A stretch of DNA of 64,000 nucleotides from Oerskovia paurometabola (lineage in GTDB: Bacteria > Actinomycetota > Actinomycetes > Actinomycetales > Cellulomonadaceae): contig NZ_JAFBBV010000001.1 in NCBI RefSeq assembly GCF_016907365.1, positions 2,108,001 to 2,172,000 of the forward strand, read 5' to 3'. The position numbers and the translations under genes were made by a program. This document shows, piece after piece, positions 7,902-15,782 of the stretch. Numbering within the stretch: position 1 is the first letter of the stretch; every line of letters starts with the position of its first letter. The notes under the pieces are model-generated. The model made no database searches. It saw nothing but the letters and a program-made list of their open reading frames with translations, and had not been told where the DNA came from.

Positions 7902-10054
7902 GCACGAGCGCCCCGGGGGGACTCTCGACGGCCCGGCACGAGGTCCCGGACGACACCACCGGTCTCCTCGCCCCGCCGCTTCCCCCGGGGCGCTCGCGCC
8001 TCCGGTTCCGTCTGACGGTCGCCTCGGCGTTCGTCGTCGGGATCCTCGCAGTCCTGGTGCTGGCCGCGGTCCACCTCACGCAGGGGACGGCCGACGTCGG
8101 GCTCGGCGACCTGCTGCGCCTCGTGACCGGCGGCGGCGACGCCGACGCCGACCGGACCGCCGCGGCCGTGCTGCTCGCCTCGCGCCTTCCGCGCCTGCTC
8201 GCGGGCCTCCTCGTGGGCGTCTCGCTCGGCGCGGCGGGAGCCGCGCTGCAGTCCGTGGCCCGCAACCCGCTCGCCTCGCCCGACACGCTCGCGGTCAACG
8301 CGGGCGCGTACGTCGCGGTCGTGGGGGCGGCCGTGATCGGCGTGACCCTGCCGTTCTACCTCTCGGGGACGCTCGCGCTCGTCGGCGGGCTCGCGGCCTC
8401 GGGCCTCGTGCTCGTCCTGGCCCGCGGCGGGGCCGCCGGGCCGACCCGGCTCATCCTCGCGGGCTCGGCCATCACGCTCGCGCTGCACTCCCTGACGACC
8501 GTGCTGCTCGTGCTGTTCCAGCAGGAGACCATGGGGCTGTTCGCGTGGGGGAGCGGCTCGATCGTCCAGTCCGGCACGTCGCAGGTCGTGCTCGCGGCCC
8601 CGCTCGTGGTCGTCGGCCTCGGCGGGCTGCTCCTCGTGGCCCACCGCCTGGACCTGCTGGCGCTCGGCGACGACACCGCGACGGTCCTCGGGATCGACGT
8701 GCGCGCGACGCGCGTCGTGACCATCCTGCTCGCGGTGCTGCTCTCCGCCACGGCCGTCACGGTCGCGGGCCCGGTCGGCTTCGTCGGCCTGTGCGCCCCC
8801 GTGGTCGTGCGCCTCGTGGCCCGCAAGGTCCCCGGGCTCAACCGGCACCGCGTGCTCATCCCGCTGGCGGGGATCGCGGGCATGATCGTGGTCCTCGGCG
8901 CCGACGTCCTGCTGCGCCTCGTCCTGCCCGGCACCTACGGCGTGGCCGTCCCGACGGGCGTCATCACGACCGTGTTCGGTGCCGTGGTGCTCGTGTGGCT
9001 CGCGCGCCGGCTCAAGGACTCCGGTCCCGCCGCCGGGACCCGCGCCGCGCACGTCCGACCGCGCGGCGCCCGCCGTGCCCTGGTCGTGGTGACCGTCCTC
9101 GTCGCGCTCCTGGTCGCGGCCACGGTCGCCGCGCTCCTGCTGGGCGACAGGCTGCTGCTCACGGGCGACGTCCTCAACTGGGCCGCCGACCGGGCGGGCA
9201 AGCAGGTGAGCTTCGTGCTCGACCAGCGCGTCCCGCGCGTGCTCGCCGCGATCCTCGCGGGGGCTGCGCTGGGCCTGGCCGGGACGGTCGTGCAGGCCGT
9301 GTGCCGCAACCCGCTGGCCGAGCCCGGCCTGCTCGGCGTGACGGCGGGCGCGGGGCTGGGCGCCGTCGGGGTCGTGCTGCTTGTTCCTGGCGTCGGCATC
9401 ATGGGCATGTCCCTCGCCGCCGTCGTCGGCGCGCTGGGCACGTTCGCGATCGTCTATCGCCTCGCGTACCGGGGCGGGCTGAGCTCGGACCGGCTCGTGC
9501 TCATCGGCATCGGCATGAGCACGGGCGCCACGGCTCTGACGACGCTCGTGATCGTGGTCGTCGCGCCCTGGAACCTCAACGTCGCGCTCACCTGGTTGTC
9601 GGGGTCCACGTACGGACGGACCTTCGACCACCTGATCCCGGTCGTCCTGGCGCTGCTCGTGGTCGTGCCCGTCGCGGTGCTCCACCGGCGCGAGATGGAC
9701 GTCCTGGCGCTCGACGAGGACACCCCGCGCGTCCTGGGCCTGCGCCTGGACCGCACGCGCCTGCTGCTCCTGGGGGCCAGCGCGTGCCTGACGGCCGCCG
9801 CGGTGTGCGCGGTCGGGGTCGTGGGGTTCGTGGGGCTCGTCGCCCCGCACGCGGCCCGCGCCCTCGTCGGTTCGCGCAACGGCCGGGTGATCCCGGTCGC
9901 GATGCTGCTCGGGGCCGTCCTCGTGAGCGTCGCCGACACCGTGGGGCGGACGGTCATCGCGCCCGCCCAGATCCCCGCGGGCCTGACGACCGCGCTCATC
10001 GGCGCGCCCTACTTCGTGTGGCTCCTGTGGCGCAGCCGCGGCCGCGAGGCGTGA
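7898..10054 (+). CDS. Double-length FecCD permease (fused halves)
   Basis: Membrane permease of the siderophore importer, 718 aa, with two complete FecCD halves in one chain, as in FhuB. Each half repeats the family signatures: RLPRLLAGLLVGVSLGAAGAALQSVARNPLASPDTL in the first and RVPRVLAAILAGAALGLAGTVVQAVCRNPLAEPGLL in the second, plus the GPVGFVGLCAP / GVVGFVGLVAPH ATPase-contact regions. About 18-20 TM helices are expected. Because the chain carries both halves, no second permease gene is needed. GTG at 7898 overlaps the lipoprotein stop. Confidence 0.93.
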   Translation: MSTSAPGGLSTARHEVPDDTTGLLAPPLPPGRSRLRFRLTVASAFVVGILAVLVLAAVHLTQGTADVGLGDLLRLVTGGGDADADRTAAAVLLASRLPRLLAGLLVGVSLGAAGAALQSVARNPLASPDTLAVNAGAYVAVVGAAVIGVTLPFYLSGTLALVGGLAASGLVLVLARGGAAGPTRLILAGSAITLALHSLTTVLLVLFQQETMGLFAWGSGSIVQSGTSQVVLAAPLVVVGLGGLLLVAHRLDLLALGDDTATVLGIDVRATRVVTILLAVLLSATAVTVAGPVGFVGLCAPVVVRLVARKVPGLNRHRVLIPLAGIAGMIVVLGADVLLRLVLPGTYGVAVPTGVITTVFGAVVLVWLARRLKDSGPAAGTRAAHVRPRGARRALVVVTVLVALLVAATVAALLLGDRLLLTGDVLNWAADRAGKQVSFVLDQRVPRVLAAILAGAALGLAGTVVQAVCRNPLAEPGLLGVTAGAGLGAVGVVLLVPGVGIMGMSLAAVVGALGTFAIVYRLAYRGGLSSDRLVLIGIGMSTGATALTTLVIVVVAPWNLNVALTWLSGSTYGRTFDHLIPVVLALLVVVPVAVLHRREMDVLALDEDTPRVLGLRLDRTRLLLLGASACLTAAAVCAVGVVGFVGLVAPHAARALVGSRNGRVIPVAMLLGAVLVSVADTVGRTVIAPAQIPAGLTTALIGAPYFVWLLWRSRGREA

Positions 10055-10086
10055 GAGTGATCCCGACCACACGTTCGGCCTCAGGG

Positions 10087-10123
10087 GTTCACCCGGCCCC
10101 GATGTTTGGTTAGGCTCGCCTAC
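10087..10123 (+). promoter_or_regulatory. Second copy of iron-regulated promoter module
   Basis: GTTCAC (10087-10092), an 18-base spacer and -10 TAGGCT (10111-10116) lie 7 bases before GTG at 10124. The block GATGTTTGGTTAGGCTC is identical to that before the ATPase gene, and GTGATCCCGACCACA (10057-10071) repeats 5865-5879. The box at 10105-10123 matches the IdeR consensus at about 14 of 19 positions. Confidence 0.72.
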
Positions 10124-11122
10124 GTGACTCAGACCAGTGTCGTGACCGCGCAGGAGATCTCCCCGTTCCGCATGTTCGACGTGCAGGTGCGACGGGTCGA
10201 GAAGCTCTCGCCGAGCTTCCTGCGCGTGACCTTCACGGGCCACGACCTCCACGAGTTCGCCGACAACGGCCTCGACCAGCGCATCAAGCTCGTCTTCCCC
10301 GCGCCCGACGGTGGCTACGAGCACCTCGTCCGCACGGGCGAGTGGTACTCGGCATGGCGCGCGCAGCCCGAGGAACGTCGCAACCCGCTGCGCACCTACA
10401 CGGTGCGGGCCGTGCGCCCCGAGGCCTCCGAGGTCGACATCGACCTCGTCCTGCACGGCGACGCGGGGCCCGCGTCCCGGTGGGCTCTCGCCGCGCGCCC
10501 CGGCAGCGAGATCGTGCTGCTCGGCCCCAACGGCCTGTGGACGGGTGCGCACGGCGGCGTCGAGTTCTCCCGTCCCGTCCGCAGCCACGCGCTGCTCCTC
10601 GCAGGCGACGAGACCGCCGTCCCCGCGATCGCCTCGATCCTGGGCTCCCTGCCCGCCGACGAGGTCGGCGAGGTCTTCCTCGAGGTCCCGTACGAGGGCG
10701 ACGTCCTGCCCGTCACGGCTCCGGCGGGCGTCAACGTCACGTGGCTCGCCCGTGAGGGGCGCGCGCACGGCGACCTGCTGGTCCCCGCGGTCCGCGAGGC
10801 CGCCGACCGCCTGCTCGAGCGCAACGTCTGCGGCGCGACGCACTCGCTCACGTGCGCGGCCCGCGGGCTCGTCCAGCGCCAGGGCGGGCTCGCCGAGGCG
10901 GCCGAGCTCGAGGACGTCGACATCGACACGGACATCCTCTGGGAGGTCCCCGTGGACGAGGACGGCACGCCGCTCGTCGCGTGCGCCGAGCTCTACGCGT
11001 GGCTCGCGGGGGAGGCGTCGGTCATCAAGACCCTGCGCCGCTACCTCGTGTCGGAGCGCGGCGTCGACCGCCGCTCGGTCGCGTTCATGGGCTACTGGCG
11101 CGAGGGCCGCGCCGAGGGCTGA
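10124..11122 (+). CDS. Siderophore-interacting protein, FAD-dependent ferric reductase
   Basis: Cytoplasmic flavoprotein of the SIP/ViuB family, 332 aa, expected to reduce Fe(III)-siderophore using NAD(P)H so that iron is released. An N-terminal FAD-binding barrel has [11 protein letters not shown] (the RxYT FAD contact) and [11 protein letters not shown]. The C-terminal SIP NAD(P)H-like domain has [13 protein letters not shown] and ends in the family's typical VIKTLRRYL and [13 protein letters not shown] at 10124 is fixed by the -10 7 bases upstream. It has its own iron box but lies directly behind the permease, so the set can be expressed together. Confidence 0.92.
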   Translation: MTQTSVVTAQEISPFRMFDVQVRRVEKLSPSFLRVTFTGHDLHEFADNGLDQRIKLVFPAPDGGYEHLVRTGEWYSAWRAQPEERRNPLRTYTVRAVRPEASEVDIDLVLHGDAGPASRWALAARPGSEIVLLGPNGLWTGAHGGVEFSRPVRSHALLLAGDETAVPAIASILGSLPADEVGEVFLEVPYEGDVLPVTAPAGVNVTWLAREGRAHGDLLVPAVREAADRLLERNVCGATHSLTCAARGLVQRQGGLAEAAELEDVDIDTDILWEVPVDEDGTPLVACAELYAWLAGEASVIKTLRRYLVSERGVDRRSVAFMGYWREGRAEG

Positions 11123-11160
11123 CGGCCGCGAGAGCGCGCCGAGGGCTGACAGCCGCGAGA
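11109..11160 (+). repeat. 27-bp tandem duplication across SIP stop codon
   Basis: The 25 bases 11109-11133 recur at 11136-11160 with one mismatch (period 27). Each copy contains an in-frame GAGGGCTGA, so the Glu-Gly-stop end of the reductase gene is present twice. It looks like a recent slippage product in the 3' UTR. Confidence 0.8.
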
Positions 11161-11191
11161 CCGCGCCGGGAGGGTCGACGACCCGTCGCGC

Positions 11192-11785
11192 TCACCCCAC
11201 CGGCACGCCCAGCCCGTCGACCAGCTCGACCCCGGGCAGCCGCGCGAGCAGCGCGCCCGGCAGCAGCAGCTTGGACCGGCGCAGCCCGCTCCCGACGAGC
11301 GCGGGCTCGCCGTCGGTCGCGACGCGCGCGTCGAGCAGGACGCGCCAGCCGTCCGGGAGCCCGATCGGGGTGATCCCGCCGTACTCCATGCCGGACTCGG
11401 CGACGGCCCGGTCCGTGGGCAGGAACGACGCCTTGCGCACGTCGAGCAGCGACCGCACGCGCGAGTTCACGTCGGCGCGGGTCGTGGCGCGCACGACCGC
11501 TGCCGCGATGCGTTCGTCGCCCCCGCGTCGTCCGGCGACCAGGACGCAGTTCGCCGAGGCTTCCGGGGGCAGGTCGTGCGCCGCGTTGAGCGTCGCGGTG
11601 TCCGCGAGGTCGGGGTCGATCTCCACGACCGCGACCTGCTGCGCGACGCCCGGGTCCAGCGCGGCCCAGCGGGCGAGGGCCTGCGCGACGGGCGGTGCGA
11701 GCAGGTCGAGCCTGTCCGTGGCCGGGACCCAGGCGAGGTCGCCCAGGGTCGGGAACGTCGCGGGTCCGCTCGTGCCGTGACTCAT
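11192..11785 (-). CDS. YbaK/EbsC-family aminoacyl-tRNA deacylase-like protein
   Basis: A 197-aa protein of the YbaK/ProX editing-domain family, whose members hydrolyse mischarged aminoacyl-tRNAs. The family core is seen in NCVLVAGRRGGDERIAAAVVRATTRADVNSRVRSLLDVRKASFLP and in ESGMEYGGITPIGLP, where GGITPIG is the characteristic loop. The N-terminal part (about 50 aa) is less typical. ATG at 11785 overlaps the stop of the upstream PEBP-like gene, so the two are coupled. The substrate amino acid is not deducible. Confidence 0.8.
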   Translation of the reverse strand: MSHGTSGPATFPTLGDLAWVPATDRLDLLAPPVAQALARWAALDPGVAQQVAVVEIDPDLADTATLNAAHDLPPEASANCVLVAGRRGGDERIAAAVVRATTRADVNSRVRSLLDVRKASFLPTDRAVAESGMEYGGITPIGLPDGWRVLLDARVATDGEPALVGSGLRRSKLLLPGALLARLPGVELVDGLGVPVG

Positions 11786-12327
11786 GCGGTGACCAGGACC
11801 TGGTAGGTCGGCGTGATGGTCGCGCGCGCGATCGTGTGGAACAGCGCGGCGATCGCGACGGCCGTCGGGGGCGTCGCGGGGGTCACGTCGAGCCGCTCGA
11901 CGTCGAGCGCGTGCACCGCGAAGACGTATCGGTGCGGGCGGTCCCCGGGCGGCGGTGCGGCGCCCAGGTAGCCGGGGCCTCCGCCGTCGTGCCGGGTCTG
12001 GAACGCGCCCTGGGGCAGGTAGCCGCCACCGGGGGAGCCTGCGCCCTGCGCGAGGGTCACGGTGGCGACGGGCAGGTTGACGACGGTCCAGTGCCAGTAC
12101 CCCGCCGGGGTCGGTGCGTCGGGGTCGAAGCAGTTGACCAGGAACGAGCGCGTGGCCGCGGGGAAGTGGTTCCACGCGAGCTCGGGCGAGCGGTTGTCGC
12201 CCTCGGCCGCGTGGGTGCGGGCCATGGGCTCCCCCTGCACGACGTCGTCGCTCGTCACCGTGAAGAGCGGCACCCGCGGCAGCAGCGAGTAGGGGTCGGG
12301 GGCGATCGGACGGTCGGCGAGGTTCAT
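11782..12327 (-). CDS. PEBP/YbhB-family protein
   Basis: A 181-aa phosphatidylethanolamine-binding-protein family member (YbhB type). Visible family features are the SPELAWNHFPAATRSFLVNCFDPDAPTPAGYWHWTVVNLP block (DPDAP and GYWHW are hallmarks) and HRYVFAVHALDVERLDV. Bacterial members are small cytosolic ligand-binding proteins without firmly established function. A CACGAT element lies 6 bases before the ATG, so the mRNA may be leaderless. It is followed, with stop/start overlap, by the YbaK-like gene. Confidence 0.88.
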   Translation of the reverse strand: MNLADRPIAPDPYSLLPRVPLFTVTSDDVVQGEPMARTHAAEGDNRSPELAWNHFPAATRSFLVNCFDPDAPTPAGYWHWTVVNLPVATVTLAQGAGSPGGGYLPQGAFQTRHDGGGPGYLGAAPPPGDRPHRYVFAVHALDVERLDVTPATPPTAVAIAALFHTIARATITPTYQVLVTA

Positions 12328-12405
12328 CGGTCCATCGTGCCCGGTGGGTCCGGGAGGGGCCAGAGGAGACGGGTGAGCGGTGCGGTGGTCCGCCGACGCG
12401 AGCCG

Positions 12406-14547
12406 TCAGGCCGCGCGAGAGCGGTTCCTGAGCAGCACCCCGGCCACGCCGGCGCCGAGGAGGAGACCTCCGACGGCGAGCACGGACGCCACCGACGCTC
12501 CCGTCGACGCCAGGCGGTTGTCCGAGGGGGCCGACGAGCCCGGGACGGCCTGCCCGTCGCTCGGGATCGCGGCCGGTCCGGCGCCCGGGTTCAGCACGGT
12601 CGGGGTGAGGCCGGGGGACGTGTCGGTCGAAGGAGGCGCCGTGTGCGCGAGCTCGCCGTAGACCTCGATGGTGACCGATGCCTCGGCCGTGCGGCCCCAG
12701 GCGTCACGAGCGCGGACGGTCAGCTGGTCCGGCCCCAGGTAGCCGAGGTCCGGGGAGTAGACGAGGGTGCTGCCCTCGCCCTGCGCGACGGTGCCGTGCT
12801 GGGGCGTGCCGACGGCGTCGAGCACCAGCTCGGGCTGGTAGGCGGCTTCGGAGGCAGGGAGGACCGGTTCGAAGGTGACCGCCGTGTTGCGCGGCGTGCG
12901 GTGGTGCTGGTCCGCGATCGCCGGTGCGCCGAGCACCCGGATCCGTACGGTGGCCTGCGCGGGCTGACCGTGGGCATCGACCCCCTGGTAGGCGAACGAG
13001 TCCTCGCCGACGAACCCCTCGTGCGGGTGGTAGGTGCCCGTGGTGCCGCTCAGGTCCGCCGAACCGGCACGAGGTGCCTCGACGCCCGTGATCGTCAGGG
13101 TGTCGCCGAAGGAGGCGGTCAGCAGGTCGACCCCGACGGGGACGCCCGCGGGCGTCGTCAGTGCGTGGTCGGCCAGTGTGGGCAGGTTGTGGACGGTGAC
13201 GCTGGCCTGCGCCTGCGACTCCTGCCCCAGGTCGTCGATCCAGGCGAAGGTGAAGGTGTCCGTCCCGGCGAAGGTCTCGCTGGCCGGGAATCCGTCGTCG
13301 GGCGTGTAGCGGACCTGGCCGTCGCCGGTCGCCGAGACGCTGCCGTGCTGGGGAGCGTCTCGCAGGTCGAAGGTCGAGGCTGCCCAGGGCAGCGTGGCCG
13401 GAGTGCGGAGGTCCAGCGCCACCGCCTGCCCTGGGGTCGTCGACGCCGCGACGTCTGCCGCCTGCGGCGGCGCCTGGACGTCGATGTACATGGTGTTGTA
13501 CCTGGCGTCGGTGGCGGGGCCCGTCGAGCCGCTGAACTTCCACGGGTTCACCAGGGTGTACGCCCAGGTGAACCGTGTCCCCACGGAGTCGTTCGAGGTC
13601 CCGACGAAGCCCGCGTTCGGCATCACGACGATGTCCTGCGCGTGCGCACCGGTGGTGAGGGTGCCGCGCCACGTGGTGATCGTCGAGGAGAAGTAGCCGT
13701 TGGTGAAGTTCGCGAAGCTGGTGCCCGCCACGATCTCCCGGAGGTCGACACGGGCGCTCTGGCCTATGCCCACCTTGGTGCGCAGGCTGGAGACGGCGGC
13801 CCGCTCGACCCAGCTCACGCCGGCCTTGTGGTGCACGCTGCGGCCCCACGTGTCGGTGAGCTCCAGGGTGACGACGTCGTTGCCGATGTAGTCCCGCGGG
13901 CTCGCCTGCAGCTCGATGCCGCCAGGCATCGGTGCCGCCGTCGCGTGCTCCGCGTCGACGAGACCGGTGACGGTGACCCCGTGGCCCGGGACGGCGCTCT
14001 TGGTGGTGGCGCTGGTCTGCGGGTAGGTGCGCAGGTCGAGCTGGGTGAGGTTCGTGACCGCCTTCACGCCCGTGCTGGGGTCGTTGACGATCCACGAGCT
14101 GATCGTCGGGCTCACCGGCTTGCCGGCCACGGTGACGGTCAGCGTGGCGCCGGTGGTGTTGCCGTCCGTGTCCGTGACCGTGTACGGCACGGTGAACTCC
14201 GCGGTCTTGAAGACGCGAGCGGTGGACGAGTTCGGGTAGTCGGGGTTGTCGTTGGCGAAGGTGATGCGGAAGTCGTCCCCGACGTCGACGGTGGTGGCGT
14301 CGCCGCCGGTGACGGTGCCGACGTGCACGGAGGCCACCTCCCCGGCGACCTGGTCGTTCGTCAGCACGTCGATGGTGACCGGCACGCCCGAACCGGTGAG
14401 GGCGGTGTCGTCGGTCGCGGTGATGTCGCTCGCCTGGGCGGGTGAGGCACTCACACCCAGCGCGGTGGCGGCCAGGACGAGCGCACCGCAGGCGGCTACC
14501 GCCTGGTGGCGTCGGCGTGCGGGCCGGGTCGTGGGTGCGGGGTGCAC
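12406..14547 (-). CDS. LASTG-anchored repetitive surface protein
   Basis: A 713-aa secreted, sortase-anchored surface protein. The signal peptide runs to about A39 (ASPAQA|SD). Several beta-rich cadherin/Ig-like repeats follow, with recurring motifs such as DDTALTGSGVPVTIDVLTND, YTPDDGFPASETFAGTDTFTF, YHPHEGFVGEDSFAYQGVD and YSPDLGYLGPDQLTVRARD, typical of tandem domains in adhesins. The C-terminus carries LASTG at 679-683, then a hydrophobic helix and RNRSRAA, which is a class E-type sorting signal. GTG at 14547 follows AAGGAG. A CRP-type site lies about 66 bases upstream. The ligand is unknown; cell adhesion or a cell-wall role is inferred. Confidence 0.85.
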   Translation of the reverse strand: MHPAPTTRPARRRHQAVAACGALVLAATALGVSASPAQASDITATDDTALTGSGVPVTIDVLTNDQVAGEVASVHVGTVTGGDATTVDVGDDFRITFANDNPDYPNSSTARVFKTAEFTVPYTVTDTDGNTTGATLTVTVAGKPVSPTISSWIVNDPSTGVKAVTNLTQLDLRTYPQTSATTKSAVPGHGVTVTGLVDAEHATAAPMPGGIELQASPRDYIGNDVVTLELTDTWGRSVHHKAGVSWVERAAVSSLRTKVGIGQSARVDLREIVAGTSFANFTNGYFSSTITTWRGTLTTGAHAQDIVVMPNAGFVGTSNDSVGTRFTWAYTLVNPWKFSGSTGPATDARYNTMYIDVQAPPQAADVAASTTPGQAVALDLRTPATLPWAASTFDLRDAPQHGSVSATGDGQVRYTPDDGFPASETFAGTDTFTFAWIDDLGQESQAQASVTVHNLPTLADHALTTPAGVPVGVDLLTASFGDTLTITGVEAPRAGSADLSGTTGTYHPHEGFVGEDSFAYQGVDAHGQPAQATVRIRVLGAPAIADQHHRTPRNTAVTFEPVLPASEAAYQPELVLDAVGTPQHGTVAQGEGSTLVYSPDLGYLGPDQLTVRARDAWGRTAEASVTIEVYGELAHTAPPSTDTSPGLTPTVLNPGAGPAAIPSDGQAVPGSSAPSDNRLASTGASVASVLAVGGLLLGAGVAGVLLRNRSRAA

Positions 14548-14612
14548 AGCTTCTCCTTGTTCGGCCGACGGGACGTCGGAGCGTGATGGGGACGCTTCTC
14601 ATCCTTCCTGCT

Positions 14613-14628
14613 TGTGAAGACTTTCACA
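14613..14628 (-). promoter_or_regulatory. CRP/GlxR-type binding site
   Basis: TGTGA-AGACTT-TCACA is a perfect match to the TGTGA-N6-TCACA consensus of CRP-family regulators, including the actinobacterial GlxR/Crp. It is centred about 73 bases upstream of the surface-protein GTG. This suggests cAMP-dependent control of that gene. Confidence 0.65.
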
Positions 14629-14904
14629 TGAGCAGGGCGGGGAGAGGGGGTGCAGGGTTGAGGTGAGGGTGTGGGCTCCGGGCAATTGGGGTGCTCTCGT
14701 CAGGAGTCGGTCGCGTGTCGAGGGTCCGCGCACCGCCTCCCGCAGCTGGTCCGAGGCAACCCATCGTTGATATCCCGCCCTTCCTGGCCCAACCATGAGG
14801 TGTCGCCTGAGGCTTCCGGAATGCCTGTATGCGAGGTTGATTGTTGCGCGATGGTGAAACTCTCAACCACGGATCGACCCCTGGTGTCGACCGGGTGGGG
14901 CGAG

Positions 14905-14933
14905 TTGACACCCCCTCGCGGAGCGCGTGTACT
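14905..14933 (+). promoter_or_regulatory. SOS mutasome promoter
   Basis: Perfect -35 TTGACA (14905-14910), a 17-base spacer and -10-like TGTACT (14928-14933) place the start near 14940, at the left edge of the LexA box. Confidence 0.65.
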
Positions 14934-14941
14934 GGAAGTGT

Positions 14942-14957
14942 TCGAACACCTGTTCGA
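14942..14957 (+). promoter_or_regulatory. LexA (SOS) box
   Basis: TCGAAC-ACCT-GTTCGA is an exact match to the actinobacterial LexA consensus TCGAAC-N4-GTTCGA. It overlaps the predicted transcription start of imuA'-imuB-dnaE2. Confidence 0.93.
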
Positions 14958-14984
14958 ATGTCTTTCGAGCGTGCAGGAGGTGTC

Positions 14985-15782
14985 ATGACCCTGGTCGACG
15001 ACACCCTCCGGGAGGCACTGAGCGGCGTCGGCACCGCGACGGCCACCGCCTCGGCAGAGGCCGCCGGTCTCGTGCAGCCCGCCGGGTCCACGCACGCCCA
15101 GCGGGCGCTCCTGGCCCGGTCGGTGCTGCGCCGCGCGGAGCTCTCGGCCCGCCGCGCACCGGGGAGCACGGGGGAGGAGAAGCTCCTCCCGGTCCCCGAC
15201 GAGCTGGCCGACCTGCTCCCGTTCGGCGGTCTCCAGCGCGGCACCGCCGTGGTGGTCGACGGCTCGACCTCGCTCCTGCTCGCGCTGCTGTCCGAGGCCT
15301 CGCGCACGGGGGCCTGGACCGCGATGGTCGGCTTCCCGCGCCTCGGGGTCCTCGCGGCCGCCGAGGCAGGGATCGACCTGGGCCGCGTCGCCCTGGTCCC
15401 GTCCCCCGGGCCGGACGCCGCGGCAGCGGTCGCTGCCCTGCTCGACGGGATCGACGTCGTCGTGGTCGGGCCGCAGGCCGCGCTGACCGACACCGACCGC
15501 CGTCGCCTGACCTCCCGGGCCCGCGAGCGCGGGAACCTCCTCGTCGCGGCGCAACCCTGGGCCGGGGCGCACGTGGTCCTCACGGTCCGCGAGGGCACCT
15601 GGTCGGGCACGGACCACGGCGCCGGGTACCTGCGCAGGCGCCGGCTCACGGTTCGGCGCAGCGGGCGGGCCGGCGCCGCGCGCGGCATCGAGCGCCAGGT
15701 CGAGCTGCCGCTGTGCGGAGGCGTCGTGAAGAACCCGCGGCAGGTCGAGAAGACCCCGCCCGGCCTCCGGCTCGTCGGATGA
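14985..15782 (+). CDS. imuA': ImuA' SOS mutagenesis accessory protein
   Basis: A 265-aa RecA/SulA-like accessory factor of the ImuA'-ImuB-DnaE2 translesion mutasome. Family features are FGGLQRGTAVVVDGSTSLLLALLSEASRTGAWTAMVGFPRLGVLAAAEAGIDLGRVALVPSPG and the C-terminal RRLTVRRSG. A P-loop is not preserved in its classic form, as in mycobacterial ImuA'. ATG at 14985 follows a strong GGAGGTG. The stop overlaps the imuB ATG (ATGA). The perfect LexA box upstream makes the whole operon damage-inducible. Confidence 0.9.
   Translation: MTLVDDTLREALSGVGTATATASAEAAGLVQPAGSTHAQRALLARSVLRRAELSARRAPGSTGEEKLLPVPDELADLLPFGGLQRGTAVVVDGSTSLLLALLSEASRTGAWTAMVGFPRLGVLAAAEAGIDLGRVALVPSPGPDAAAAVAALLDGIDVVVVGPQAALTDTDRRRLTSRARERGNLLVAAQPWAGAHVVLTVREGTWSGTDHGAGYLRRRRLTVRRSGRAGAARGIERQVELPLCGGVVKNPRQVEKTPPGLRLVG

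Larger units (their letters stand above)
14548..14984. other. Divergent intergenic region, surface protein / mutasome
   Basis: This 437-base gene-free stretch lies between the divergent surface-protein gene and imuA'. It holds a CRP/GlxR-type palindrome (14613-14628) on the surface-protein side. On the imuA' side are a -35 TTGACA, a -10 and a LexA box (14905-14957). The middle (about 14630-14900) has no convincing ORF or structure. Confidence 0.7.
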
